From: Lysinibacillus sphaericus
GTDB lineage: Bacteria; Bacillota; Bacilli; Bacillales_A; Planococcaceae
DNA: 64,000 nucleotides
NCBI RefSeq assembly: GCF_002982115.1
Contig: NZ_CP019980.1
Span: forward strand, 1,744,001-1,808,000
Direction: 5' to 3'
Made by a program: the position numbers and the translations under genes. Position 1 is the stretch's first letter; each line of letters opens with the position of its first letter. Below the pieces are notes generated by a model, which worked only from the letters and a program-made list of their open reading frames with translations, was not told the DNA's origin and made no database searches. This document shows, one piece after another, positions 27,579 to 37,105 of the stretch.

Positions 27579-27640
27579 AATAGAAATAGACTCGCCATGA
27601 CTTTTTAAGTCATAATGAGTCTATTTTCTATTAATTTTGT
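27579..27640 (+). terminator. nested hairpin terminator
   Basis: AATAGAAATAGACTC pairs with GAGTCTATTTTCTATT; the loop itself holds ATGACTTTTTAAGTCAT. A T-rich run follows. Confidence 0.55.
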
Positions 27641-27716
27641 TTTAGCAATGAGTATTAAGTAAAATTAGGTCTTTTGGTGATCAAGGAGATTGCGATTATT
27701 AGTTTAAGAGGGTAAC

Positions 27717-28626
27717 GGTAACAGTACAATGCCTACGATACAGGGGAGCAATTAACCGCTGTTATCAATGAAAAAGGCGAAGCGTACTCCTTTGAACGCG
27801 ATACCAAAGGCCATAATATCAAGGAAAACGACTTTGATAACATGGAATAATCGTATGAGCGAAGTCTAGCAGGATTCGTGCAACGGATTCAACGACCAGA
27901 TAATCATTGAACAGCGTATCAGCACGATGCGCTAGGAAATATTATTCGCTCTGACTACTATGATGGTACATAGGAAACATTTAACTATGACAAAAACGGC
28001 TCATTATAAGAGACATAAAATGAGCATGTAACCGTCAAGCTAGAACGAGACCTATCTGAACAAGTGATCAAGGAATGGCAAAAAGACCAGTGGATTGCCA
28101 GTAGCTATAACGAGGTGGGCAATGACAAGTAGCCTAAGTGTTAAAACGATGTCACGCGTAATGAGTTGGGCAATGTCTTGCAAATGACAGCCTCTGGCTC
28201 CGAGCAAACTCAGTGGACAGCCTCTATGCAATACAATGCACTAGCTGGCGTATAGAGAAATGTTCTGAAGGTAGAGCTACTTATTTTGTATGGGATGGCA
28301 ATACGATTCTGTATGAGTATTTCACGCAGGATAATTATGACATATTGGAAAATTTTGTGGAGAAATCTCCGCAGAAAGTAGCCGATATAGCAGATAATTT
28401 AGTGACATGGGTATTCAATGATGGCTTTGTTGTCCCTTCTCTAAGTTTGATACAGATGATATGGTAAAAGACGCAGCTGGAAATAAGCATTATTGATGTA
28501 TCAACCCCAGAAAAGGCTAAAGCAGCAGGGTTTAAAGGACGTCCTTATAATTACGCAGTTTCTTCTAAGGAAGTATTAGTTGAGGGGCATGTACCTGCAA
28601 ATAAAATTACAAGGGTTGGTAAATAG
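27717..28626 (+). pseudogene. decayed RHS cassette with an ADP-ribosyltransferase-like tail
   Basis: DNA matches RHS core from the YDTEEQLTAVINEKGEAY segment through TASMQYNE, then jumps near 28240 to the RRIEKCSEGRATYFVWDG segment, with many stops. The linker and DNLVTWVFNDGF follow. After about 28450 an AT-rich tip tail reads STPEKAKAAGFKGRP, then EVLVEGHVPANKI and ends at 28626. That last segment resembles the ends of ADP-ribosyltransferase-like toxins; the match is short. Confidence 0.6.
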
Positions 28627-28664
28627 CTTCAAATGAAAATTTGTAAAAAAGAGGTCGTGAGGTT

Positions 28665-28973
28665 ATGGAAATACAGCAAGCAATTGATACTGTACATAAT
28701 GGACTAGTATCTGACAATTCGGTTCCAGTAAAATTAAGATTGAACAAAGAATTAGACACTGAGTTACTTAATAAGGTTAGAGTAGCATTAGACATATTGA
28801 TACACTTCTACAAAGATAAAGAAACAGTTCCTAAAAAACTTGCTTTAGCTATGGTTGATATATATGGTGCTTTTTCATTTCAATCTAGTTACTTTGAAGA
28901 TGATTTATTAGAGCAACTGGAGGACATCGGAATAGAATTACAAGAAAAAGCTTTGGAACTTTTTTCAGATTAA
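28665..28973 (+). CDS. small immunity-type protein, paralog of the 35177 gene
   Basis: A 102-residue helical protein. It shares VPKKLALAMVDIYGAF with VPKKLALAFVDVSNYF of the protein at 35177, and the same length and layout, so the two are paralogs. It follows the ART-like tail by 38 bases with a GAGGTCGTGAGGT site, and is the likely partner of that dead toxin. The family name is not known to me. Confidence 0.55.
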   Translation: MEIQQAIDTVHNGLVSDNSVPVKLRLNKELDTELLNKVRVALDILIHFYKDKETVPKKLALAMVDIYGAFSFQSSYFEDDLLEQLEDIGIELQEKALELFSD

Positions 28974-29052
28974 TTGATGAAACTAAAGGTTATTTAATTT
29001 ATACGATCATCCCTGTAAAAAAACTAAGTAACAATGGGGGTATTAAAAAACT

Positions 29053-29709
29053 ATGCCATTATGGGATAATTTTATAACTGCAGAAATACCTGAAGCTGGA
29101 AGCGGTAAGTGGTTACAAGTAATAAACAATTCAAAACAGTATTGTGTTGAATTAAAAAATGAAGAGTTAGTGATTAATAGATATCATGAGAAGCACAGTT
29201 TACAATATGAATATCTTGATTTGAAAATAGTAGGCACAGATTATGGAGAATGGGGTGGAGAATTAAAAGTTATTTATGCTGACTCGACTGAATTTTTTTT
29301 AAAAAAATGCAATATAAAATCTATATTTGAATATAAAGGAGAACTATTCTTTCTAGAAAGTTTAGAACATATGTATCTCAATACAGGCAGTTTATATAAA
29401 ATAGAATACGATGGTACTGGCATTTCTATTAAAGAGTGCCTAAATTTAAAGGAGTGTCCAATTTCTTATTTTATATTCAATGAAATCCTATATGTTATAT
29501 CTAGTGAAAATTTATTTACAATAACTAATGAAAATGGAACATTTAAAAAGAATATTTTATTCAATAATTTCCCATTTAGTGCATTTGTACCGAATTCACT
29601 TGTTGTTTATAAAGGAGATTTTATTATAGGGATGAGAGGAGGGTTAGGGCGAATAGAATATGCAAATACTAATAATGTTCAGTATATGCGATTGAAAAAA
29701 ATTTTTTAA
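29053..29709 (+). CDS. beta-rich orphan protein of the cassette array
   Basis: A 218-residue soluble protein that looks like a partial beta-propeller: repeated strands such as IKSIFEYKGELFFLES, SYFIFNEILYVISS and SLVVYKGDFIIGMRGG. There is no signal peptide. A GGGGGT site is present but spaced about 12 bases. Probably an immunity protein by context; not recognised. Confidence 0.5.
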   Translation: MPLWDNFITAEIPEAGSGKWLQVINNSKQYCVELKNEELVINRYHEKHSLQYEYLDLKIVGTDYGEWGGELKVIYADSTEFFLKKCNIKSIFEYKGELFFLESLEHMYLNTGSLYKIEYDGTGISIKECLNLKECPISYFIFNEILYVISSENLFTITNENGTFKKNILFNNFPFSAFVPNSLVVYKGDFIIGMRGGLGRIEYANTNNVQYMRLKKIF

Positions 29710-29879
29710 GTCCTCCATTTTGTTGTACTTTATAAAAATTTAATTCAGATGTTCTGAACTTCACTCCAATTATTAGACACAATTTATCAATGAAGTGTCC
29801 CCCGTCAAGTATAAAGAGGAAATAATAAAAATGCGGCTTGAGCCTAATTTCTAGGACTCAGGTCGAAGGATAGTAATGG

Positions 29880-30168
29880 AAATTCTATGTTAGGAGACTC
29901 AGCAAGAACTTTAGGTGCAAGACTTAATTGGATATACTTGTTGATTCGAAAGGAATTGTTCGTCCAGGAACAGGTGGTGTATCTGTTTCACCTAGTCCAC
30001 AGGATTGACCAACACACTCCAGATTTCGGTGGTACAGGTAAGAATCCAATTTGGAAAATGAGGACTGGAGATTTAGGTCCAGATTTGGTTCATGTCCTTG
30101 ATAAACCTGGTCACGGAACTATTCAACTAGCTAGATCTATACCATTTGGAGATTATCAAAGCCTTTAG
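29880..30168 (+). pseudogene. decayed Tse2-like ADP-ribosyltransferase toxin tip
   Basis: Across two frames the DNA encodes DSKGIVRPGTGGVSVSPSPQD, then PDFGGTGKNPIWKM, DLGPDLVHVLDKPGHGTIQ and ARSIPFGDYQSL. This series is characteristic of tips in the Tse2-like ADP-ribosyltransferase group. A frameshift near 30000 and lack of an RHS core make it dead. The stretch 29710-29879 before it is empty apart from worn DNA. Confidence 0.6.
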
Positions 30169-30199
30169 CAAAAACACAAACCAATTGGGAGAAATTATC

Positions 30200-30438
30200 A
30201 TGCCGCTAAATAACGAGTTTATTCAATTATTCCCAGAGGAAATAAAAAAAATTATAATGATTTACTAGCTCTTCGTGAAAGCTTGATAAGGTTTAAAGAT
30301 AAAGGAATGGGTAAAAATTCTATGTTGGAAAACTTAGAAAAGTTAAGGGAAATAAGCGATTCTGAAACAGAGGATATTTTGCTAGAATTGATGGATTTTG
30401 TTGTTGGGTATTGTAATCCTAACTTGTCAATTTTCTAA
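30200..30438 (+). pseudogene. frameshifted small immunity gene after the Tse2-like tip
   Basis: An ATG at 30200 starts MPLNNEFIQLFPEEIKKI, then a frame change in an A-rich run near 30247 is needed to continue into NDLLALRESLIRFKDKGMG and LLELMDFVVGYCNPN. The restored protein would have about 80 residues. It would have been the partner of the tip at 29880. Confidence 0.5.
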
Positions 30439-30469
30439 TCTAAATTCTATAAGATGATGTTGGGAATCA

Positions 30470-30874
30470 AAATATTATGGTTTATCCGCTAGGTTTAAGT
30501 AGTTATGACCCTTTTGAATTTGGTGAAATAACCTCATTTCCAAGTGACATACATTTTAGAATAGCACCTAATTTTAGTACAATTGCATCCCAAGCTAATT
30601 GTGGTAGGCCAATACTTGAGGTTGCCAAAGATATTAGTCTCGGTAGAATCAATCCTAAGGAGTTTTTATTTCATATACAATCGATCCTGCAACAGGTAAA
30701 GTAGTAACATTCAATAATTGAGGATTAGCTGCATTGGCTGAAGGAGGAAAATTTCCAGAACACGCAATCTTTGTTCCATATAATAAAGTTCCAAGTCATC
30801 TATTTGCTGATATAAAAAATAGACCGTCATCTAAAACAATAACTATAACAAAGAATAAAGTCTGTTCTTGTTAA
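30470..30874 (+). pseudogene. decayed toxin tip (WapA/RHS-type tip family)
   Basis: The frames encode FRIAPNFSTIASQANCGRPI, DISLGRINPKEFLFHI, then after a frameshift near 30677 DPATGKVVTFNNRGLAALAE and EHAIFVPYNKVPSHL. This order (FST..SQANYGR, then NNR.L.AL) recurs in tips of RHS/WapA proteins of Bacillales. A TGA replaces CGA near 30720. No RHS core precedes it. Confidence 0.55.
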
Positions 30875-30917
30875 GAATGTTACAAATTGTCTAGGCCAAA
30901 AATTGGGAGGTATTAAG

Positions 30918-31364
30918 ATGTTCACTTTAAAGCCAGTAAATTTTAATTTCAAAATATCTACTACTGATTTAGAGTTAGTGTATACAGAATCGGGTGGCGT
31001 AAGAATTGAAGTGGGTGCTATACCATTAAAGAGTATAGACAATAAATGTGTTAGCATAGCAATTTTTTTTTCAATTGTAGCGGAAGTTAAATGCGTAACG
31101 TTAAATTTCGATGAATCCAATTATAGTGATTTTTGTATTTCTGAGGAAGTGTCCACTGGAGATCATTTGGAGAATGATGAAGAAAGATTTCGTCATCCAG
31201 ATTCAGGATTTTATGAAGTGGTAGATTCAGAATATTTACAGAAAAATAAAAAGAAGTACGATCCCAAAAATAGGTTGAATTTGAAACATTATATTGTTAA
31301 AGGATATGACAGTTATATTGAACTAGTGGCATCTTCTACATATTCTTTAAAAGAACTGCTTTAA
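30918..31364 (+). CDS. probable orphan immunity protein
   Basis: A 148-residue soluble beta-rich protein. I chose the ATG at 30918, seven bases after GGGAGG. It follows the dead tip at 30470-30874 by 43 bases. No domain is recognised. A hairpin without a T run follows the stop (31365-31402). Confidence 0.5.
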   Translation: MFTLKPVNFNFKISTTDLELVYTESGGVRIEVGAIPLKSIDNKCVSIAIFFSIVAEVKCVTLNFDESNYSDFCISEEVSTGDHLENDEERFRHPDSGFYEVVDSEYLQKNKKKYDPKNRLNLKHYIVKGYDSYIELVASSTYSLKELL

Positions 31365-31424
31365 TCTTCTCTAAGAGCTAATTGAGCAATTAGAGAAGAT
31401 TCAGTGCATCCTGCAGTAATAACT

Positions 31425-31625
31425 TCTACAAACACTGGTGAAATCAATGAATGGTTTTTATCATGAATATATTATATCTAGTACCTTGTTTAGATATGGA
31501 GAAATCGGAATATAGACATTATTAAAATCTTTACCAGATGGACAATCAAACTACTGACAGTAAAATATATTCCCAATTCTTTAGAAGGGCATCGTATTGT
31601 AAGAATGAAAGAATATACAGGAAAA
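31425..31625 (+). pseudogene. remnant of an Imm11-like gene, paralog of 23808
   Basis: DNA closely follows 24060-24275 of the gene at 23808 (segments coding LVPCLDXEKSEY, LKSLPDG and NSLEGHRIVRMKEYTG), but has stops and single-base losses. It ends at about 31620, where RHS linker sequence begins directly. Confidence 0.65.
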
Positions 31626-31629
31626 AAAT

Positions 31630-32071
31630 CTGAATTCTTCACAGACCGATACCGCTATCGCAGATAATCTAGTGACATGGCTATTCAATGATGGTTTTGT
31701 CCCTTCTGCAAAAATCACAAATGAAGGTCATTACAGTATTATTAGTGATTATCTAGGAACGCCTGCCGAAGCTTATGATGAACAAGGTCATAAGGTTTGA
31801 TCGGCTGAGCTTGATGTTTAGGGAAGAGTGAAGGAATTTACGGGTGAGAAAGACTTTATTCCATTTAGATATTAAGGACAGTATGATGATGTAGGAATAG
31901 GCTTGTATTATAACCGATTCCGATACTATGACCCAGAGCAAGGGAATTATACGCAGGTTGACGCGGGTGGGACAGTAAGGAAGTAAAGGTATTTGCAACT
32001 GAAAAAGCTATGGAATTAAGAAAACAAGCAATTGAACATTGTGAAAGACATAGATTTATCTGTAGAAAATA
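31630..32071 (+). pseudogene. decayed RHS 3' fragment with short toxin tail
   Basis: A worn copy of RHS from the linker (SSQTDTAIADNLVTW) through DYLGTPAEAYDEQG to [13 protein letters not shown] near 31965, with stops at 31800, 31821 and 31875. The tail reads EVKVFATEKAMELRKQAIEH to the stop at 32071. It is joined directly to an immunity-gene remnant on its left. Confidence 0.6.
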
Positions 32072-32122
32072 ACTAAATGCAAAGGAGTGTGAAATCCGAT
32101 TTAAGTTTTTCGGAAGAATAAT

Positions 32123-32752
32123 ATGGAGAATACAAATAACATATTAGTTGAGCGAAAAGAAATTATTATATATCAGTTAGATAAAAACAAAAATGTTGGT
32201 AATGGGTGGATTGGGGGAAATGCTCCAGCATATTTTGACAATAAAGGTGAACTTTTAAGTGAAATTGGATCTGACTATAATTTCTATCTTTGTTTTGTCA
32301 ATCCATTAGATAAAAATAACATGATTTCTATCTTTATACCAAAAGAATACAAAAATCGTGTTTCAAAAAATAGATATCCAAATTGTTCATTGCATGTATT
32401 TGAACATCCAATTTCGATAGAAAGTTTGGATTCTACTTATACCGAATTCGGAATAGTTAAACACTATATTTCAGAAGGTATTTTTGTAAGTGAAGAAAAA
32501 GCATTTGAAACTCCTTTTTTTATTAAATTTGGAGGAAATCCTTTCCTTATCCAAGAAGAGAAATATTATTACGAAGAATTAGAGAAAAATGGATATGATT
32601 TTTTGTGTCAAATTGATGAGGACGGTTATCCTAGTGGATTATTTCATTCAGGCACAAGTCTTCCATTTGGGTTTGGTGCTGTGTATTTGTATGCAATTGT
32701 GACGGAGGATTCGATAAAGGATCCAATAGTAGGATATTGGCAATATTCATAG
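32123..32752 (+). CDS. probable immunity protein with YwqG-like end
   Basis: A 209-residue soluble protein. The C-terminal part (FLIQEEKYYYEELEKNGYDF, QIDEDGYPSG and FGFGAVYLYAI) resembles DUF1963/YwqG-type proteins, which occur near polymorphic toxins. A broken relative lies at 37272. A terminator follows. The assignment is tentative. Confidence 0.5.
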   Translation: MENTNNILVERKEIIIYQLDKNKNVGNGWIGGNAPAYFDNKGELLSEIGSDYNFYLCFVNPLDKNNMISIFIPKEYKNRVSKNRYPNCSLHVFEHPISIESLDSTYTEFGIVKHYISEGIFVSEEKAFETPFFIKFGGNPFLIQEEKYYYEELEKNGYDFLCQIDEDGYPSGLFHSGTSLPFGFGAVYLYAIVTEDSIKDPIVGYWQYS

Positions 32753-32778
32753 TTTGATAAATAATAGTAGAATAATAA

Positions 32779-32808
32779 AAAAGAAGGCGCTTAAGCCTTC
32801 TTTTTTCA
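32779..32808 (+). terminator. intrinsic terminator
   Basis: AAGAAGGC pairs with GCCTTCTT across a short loop, followed by TTTT. It ends the 32123 gene. Confidence 0.8.
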
Positions 32809-32861
32809 TTCCGTTGCATCTAAGAATGTTTTGCTATGAAAAACAGGCCATTAATAGAAAC

Positions 32862-33147
32862 TTAAAATGAGCATGTAACCATCAAGCTAGAACGAGATCC
32901 ATCTGGACAAGTAATCAAAGAATGGCAAAACGATCATTGGATTACCAGTAGCTATGACGAGTTAGGCAATCGCTCCCAAATGACAAGTAGCCTCGGTGCC
33001 AAAATCGATGTCACGCGTAATGAACTAGGCACTTACAAATTTTGTTCGGAGAGATTTAAATCATTGTGTGAAAAGGATGATCTTAAGGGGATTCAATTTA
33101 TGGATTTAGCGTTAGTGCCTAACTATCTACAATCTATAGTAAATTAA
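32862..33147 (+). pseudogene. RHS core piece joined to the 3' end of an Imm11-like gene
   Basis: Bases 32862-33030 match RHS core (from ENEHVTVKLERDPSGQV to VTRNELG) well. At CTTACAAAT near 33031 the sequence turns into the end of an Imm11-like gene (KFCSERFKSLCE...LKGIQFMDL) and stops at 33147. Neither half can work; this is a recombination scar. Confidence 0.65.
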
Positions 33148-33166
33148 CGAACCAGGAGTGAATTTA

Positions 33167-34222
33167 ATGAATAATACAGCATTTTTGTTCGAAGAAGGTT
33201 ATTGTACCAATATTATAAAAGATGCCCATTTGCTAACGAATAGTGTAACACTAGAAATCCCTATAAATGACACTGTAAGCCAATACGATATTTGTAAATT
33301 TAAATTGATTGTTGAAGAAGTGAAAAATGAAACGCAATTATTGTTGGACTCTTCTACATTAGGTGAAAAAATAACAGAAGTACTATATAACGACGTAACT
33401 TTTATTGAAGAAGATTTTATTTGTTACATGCATGAAAATAATTTGGAGTTACAAAAGCAAAGCCAAAATAAAGTTATTCAACAAGCTTTTAAAGAGGAGG
33501 CAGTTTCTAAAAAAAATGCTTATCGAAAAAATTGTCCGGAATTAAAAGGGGATTACAATATCAAAATTCAAGTTTTCCGTCATGGGATTCAAAAACCTGA
33601 ATTTTTATCGTCAGAAGCTCCTCTGTTTTTAACCGATTACGAACAAAAGATTGAGACAGTTACTGTCTATGTGCTAATATTCAAAAACTCTATTGATATA
33701 TATAAGAATAAAAATGTTACCAAATCTACGGTTTATGGTGGTTTAGGACATCTAGGTTTTTTTATGGTGGATTTAAAACTTTTTAGTGAATTTATAAGGA
33801 GTGAAGTTGGGGATGAGCCATTAAACCTTGTTGAGTTATTTACTACAACCAATTTAGTTGATAAATGTTTTGAAGAAGGAATATTTATTGTTACTTGGGG
33901 GATTAAGCCTTGGCATTATTATATTCAAGCAATGAATAATTCAATTCTACTTGATGAATGTATAGTTAAAGGAACCTACAAAATTAAAAATGAGATAAAG
34001 GAGTTATCTGTAATTCCTGGTGACGAATTACTTAGATGGCCGGAATGTCTTGAAAAAAAATGGACAACCATTTGTTTGGAGGGTACTGGTGAAAAAATTG
34101 ATCTTACTTTATATACTTGGTCAGGTGCACTCGGAAATGAAATAATTCCTATGTATATTCTTGAAAGAAGTGAAGAAAGGATAGAGAATGTAAATCCTAT
34201 TATTAATTACAGTTTCATTTAA
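33167..34222 (+). CDS. large orphan immunity-type protein
   Basis: A 351-residue soluble protein. I chose the ATG at 33167, eight bases after AGGAG; a GTG at 33158 overlaps that site. The middle has AYRKNCPELKGDYNIKIQVF, and the end IPGDELLRWPECLEKKW. No family is recognised. It is intact and lies among cassette remnants, so immunity is the best guess. Confidence 0.45.
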   Translation: MNNTAFLFEEGYCTNIIKDAHLLTNSVTLEIPINDTVSQYDICKFKLIVEEVKNETQLLLDSSTLGEKITEVLYNDVTFIEEDFICYMHENNLELQKQSQNKVIQQAFKEEAVSKKNAYRKNCPELKGDYNIKIQVFRHGIQKPEFLSSEAPLFLTDYEQKIETVTVYVLIFKNSIDIYKNKNVTKSTVYGGLGHLGFFMVDLKLFSEFIRSEVGDEPLNLVELFTTTNLVDKCFEEGIFIVTWGIKPWHYYIQAMNNSILLDECIVKGTYKIKNEIKELSVIPGDELLRWPECLEKKWTTICLEGTGEKIDLTLYTWSGALGNEIIPMYILERSEERIENVNPIINYSFI

Positions 34223-34374
34223 ATTTAAGGACTGAAATAGAAGAGGCATTTTGATATTAGGAATGAAACATAACAAAACTACATGAAGTAATAGCTGCAA
34301 GAATTTTCGAAAAGTTATTAATCACAATACATAGAGTAATGTTCACAATGAGGAAAAAATGGGGGGGATATAAT

Positions 34375-35004
34375 TTGAAAAAATATATGATAGTAAATGA
34401 CAAACTCACGACACCTATTTTCTTAGATGGCGTAATACATGAACATTTTGATGAAACAATGTATCACGAGGGAATGGGGTATAGTTGGAATCGTCATTTT
34501 TTTAACAAAGATGATTTGCCGAAAGAATTGTGGTTCATTACCACCAGCAAAATTGAATTTGATTATTATGAAAGTTTTTTAGGGCATATTGTTGAAGAAC
34601 AGTTATTAAATTTAATAGTTGAGTCGAAAGCGATACAAGATTATGTCATAGCAAAACTACATATAGTTAACACCAAGGGAAAGTCAAAAGTAAAGAAAAA
34701 TAAAAACTATTATTTCATAAAATATTACGATGGTATTTCATTGGTGGATTATGAAAAATCAGAATTTATTTCTAGAGAAGTACCTAAAAATAAAAGTTTT
34801 AAATCGGAAGGTACCTTTGTTGAAAAATATCTGAAAATAATTTTTAACAATACAGATTATGATGTCTTTCGTTTAAAGGATTTAAGATTAAGTTCATACA
34901 TATTTTGTTCAGAGAAATTTAAGAAACAATGCATTGCACTAAAATTAAAGGGGTTAAAATTTATTGATCTAAATGACGTTGCAACACATATTAACTCCCA
35001 GTAG
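34375..35004 (+). CDS. Imm11-like immunity protein
   Basis: A 209-residue paralog of the 21789 protein (PIFLDGVIHEHFDETMYHE, KIEFDYYESF, YIFCSEKFK, LKLKGLKFIDL). I chose the TTG at 34375 because GGGGGGG lies upstream and the start then matches the paralog start (KYMIVND against YYMIVKD). No toxin piece remains directly upstream. Confidence 0.7.
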   Translation: MKKYMIVNDKLTTPIFLDGVIHEHFDETMYHEGMGYSWNRHFFNKDDLPKELWFITTSKIEFDYYESFLGHIVEEQLLNLIVESKAIQDYVIAKLHIVNTKGKSKVKKNKNYYFIKYYDGISLVDYEKSEFISREVPKNKSFKSEGTFVEKYLKIIFNNTDYDVFRLKDLRLSSYIFCSEKFKKQCIALKLKGLKFIDLNDVATHINSQ

Positions 35005-35176
35005 GTTGTAAATGAAAGAGCTGAAATGACTGATTGTATTTCATGAAAATAAGAACGGCTAGGTGAAAAGATAATCAGAGAATATGTAAACTTAATGTAC
35101 CGTAAAAATCTAGATTTTACTGGACGGTTGAGGGGCTACCACTTCTTAGTAGTCAAAGCCATAAAAGGAGATTTCT

Positions 35177-35503
35177 ATGTATAAGAACGAAGCGTTAAAT
35201 ATCGTTTATGAAAATATTTTAGGGGAAGATTCAATATTAATTCAATTGAGAAGGGGGGAAGGATTAAATGAGAATCAATTTAATGAATTAATCACTGCTA
35301 TGCAGTTTTTAATAGTTGAATTTAAGAGCTTAGATGTTGTTCCAAAAAAACTTGCATTAGCGTTTGTAGATGTAAGTAATTATTTTTATTTTAACGAAAA
35401 TAAATATTGTTTGGAAGAACAAAACATTATTGAAGATGCTGTTCAGATGATTAGTCAATTGGCAAATGAGTTATTTGACTCAAACAAAGAGTCGGATGAC
35501 TAA
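35177..35503 (+). CDS. small immunity-type protein, paralog of the 28665 gene
   Basis: A 108-residue helical protein with AAAAGGAG before the ATG. It shares the VPKKLALAFVD motif and length with the 28665 protein. It is an orphan with no toxin next to it. The 35005-35176 gap shows nothing. Confidence 0.55.
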   Translation: MYKNEALNIVYENILGEDSILIQLRRGEGLNENQFNELITAMQFLIVEFKSLDVVPKKLALAFVDVSNYFYFNENKYCLEEQNIIEDAVQMISQLANELFDSNKESDD

Positions 35504-35566
35504 TGATTCCGTTATTTCCCAGTTTACGAAAATACATATACTCAGATAACTAAATTAGGAGTTGAT

Positions 35567-36214
35567 ATGATGTCAGTGGAAATTACGTTTAAAGATGTTG
35601 AAAATGAATCCATTGTGCCCCGACTCGGCGGGTATAGCTTCTTGCCTAAAAATATTGATTGGCCATTAAATCCAAATGGAGATAAATTAACACTTGTATT
35701 TTGTTTGCCAACAAATTTCCTTAATGAAACGCTAAATTTAAACTTACCAAAAGAACAGTTCATCTCTGTATTTACAACGTATAAAAAGAATGATTACTTT
35801 TTAGATTACATCACTTTTCATGGAGATCAAGAAGAGTTAGCAAACATTAAACAAGGATTTACAAAGGTTTTATTACACGAAACTGGAGAAATTCGAAATG
35901 AATCCAATTTCTTAATACCTGCACAAGCGTTTATTTTAGGCGACAAGTTGAATTTGAACTATGAGAATTTTGATGGTGAAGATTTAGATGATATTGAGAT
36001 TTACTGTGGTTCATTAATGGGCAATAAAGCATCTTTGTTACAAATAGAAGATTTAGGTTTAAACGATTATCAATTTTGCCTACAAATTTATGGCGGTGAT
36101 TTTCCAGAGGAATTCCGTAATCTCTTTAGCCTAAGCGATTCAATAGGATATTTATTTTTAAACAAAAATTATAATCAGAATGACATAGGTATTTTTTTTA
36201 CTCAATGTACTTAA
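35567..36214 (+). CDS. DUF1963 (YwqG-like) protein, probable immunity
   Basis: A 215-residue protein with the DUF1963 pattern: a PRLGGYSFLPKNIDWP start motif, LVFCLPTNF, and near the end LQIYGG and IGYLFLNKNYN...DIGIFF. YwqG itself sits beside a toxin locus in Bacillus subtilis. The start may be ATG at 35567 or 35570; AGGAG is at the right distance for both. Confidence 0.65.
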   Translation: MMSVEITFKDVENESIVPRLGGYSFLPKNIDWPLNPNGDKLTLVFCLPTNFLNETLNLNLPKEQFISVFTTYKKNDYFLDYITFHGDQEELANIKQGFTKVLLHETGEIRNESNFLIPAQAFILGDKLNLNYENFDGEDLDDIEIYCGSLMGNKASLLQIEDLGLNDYQFCLQIYGGDFPEEFRNLFSLSDSIGYLFLNKNYNQNDIGIFFTQCT

Positions 36215-36268
36215 GGGTCTTTAAAATGGTGAATCCTAGGAGAAACGCAGTGATTTAGGAGGACTAGG

Positions 36269-36520
36269 ATGAACTCAAAAGTACTTGAAATTCGAAATGA
36301 ATTATTAAATCAGTGGACTGAAGTAGAGCAGAATATAGATAGGATGATTACTACAAAGTTATCTGAGGTTGCTTATTGGAAATTTGCTTCTGATGAATAT
36401 TATACGCATTTACCATATTTTCATGAGATCAATAAAGCTTGCAGAAAAGAAAAAATTAAAGGTGTTCTATTGGTTAAAGAAGGTAATGTACGTAGTCCAG
36501 ACTTTGTTGAACTTACATAG
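36269..36520 (+). CDS. shortened Imm11-like protein
   Basis: An 83-residue frame with a GGAGGA site. The last 30 residues (INKACRKEKIKGVLLVKEG...SPDFVEL) match the end of the 23808 protein (KACKEEKIKGVMFVKEG...RPEFVEM); the first 50 are unlike it. It is therefore a truncated or fused member of that subfamily, and may not be functional. Confidence 0.5.
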   Translation: MNSKVLEIRNELLNQWTEVEQNIDRMITTKLSEVAYWKFASDEYYTHLPYFHEINKACRKEKIKGVLLVKEGNVRSPDFVELT

Positions 36521-36630
36521 AGTTGTTAAGTGGTTAAATGTAAGTTGTTTCTACGATAGAATAAAAATGGTATTATATGTTGTGAGAAGTGATTTTTAAT
36601 AGGACAATCAACATCAAAGGAGGAACTATT

Positions 36631-36957
36631 GTGAAAAAACTTGATTCTAAATTCGAATACTTGTCGGATATGTACGAAGATTCGTATTATCCAACGTTTT
36701 TAGTAAATAAAATTAAAGAAAATATTATGAAATTAGTCCATTTTATTGAAGAGGGCAATCATACGCTTGAAGGGGTACAGGAAAAGTTGGATGAAATGAC
36801 TGTAGCAATCAATGAACTACAGGATGAGTTTTATAAAAATGATAGTGAAATTGAAACGGTTGCACGAGATTCAATCGCCATAACAGTAGAAGAAATTTTA
36901 CAATATTTTGAGATTGATATAGATATCGAAGAAGCGTTAAGAGAACGAGATTGGTAA
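36631..36957 (+). CDS. DUF5713-like protein
   Basis: A 108-residue protein starting at GTG after AAAGGAGGA. It shows YLSDMYEDSYYPTFLVNKIKE, the start pattern of DUF5713, and an all-helical remainder. DUF5713 proteins are small and occur as immunity-like genes. It is the last intact orphan of the array. Confidence 0.55.
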   Translation: MKKLDSKFEYLSDMYEDSYYPTFLVNKIKENIMKLVHFIEEGNHTLEGVQEKLDEMTVAINELQDEFYKNDSEIETVARDSIAITVEEILQYFEIDIDIEEALRERDW

Positions 36958-37105
36958 AAAATTACCAGAGTTTCAATGAGGAAAGTGGATGTTCGATAGG
37001 AGATGCTTATAGTGTTTTTATCAACTTCTAATTATATTGTCTTAAATTAAAATTTGTATTCCTTAAAGTATAAAGTAGAATCCATAAAACGAACGGAGCT
37101 TTATT

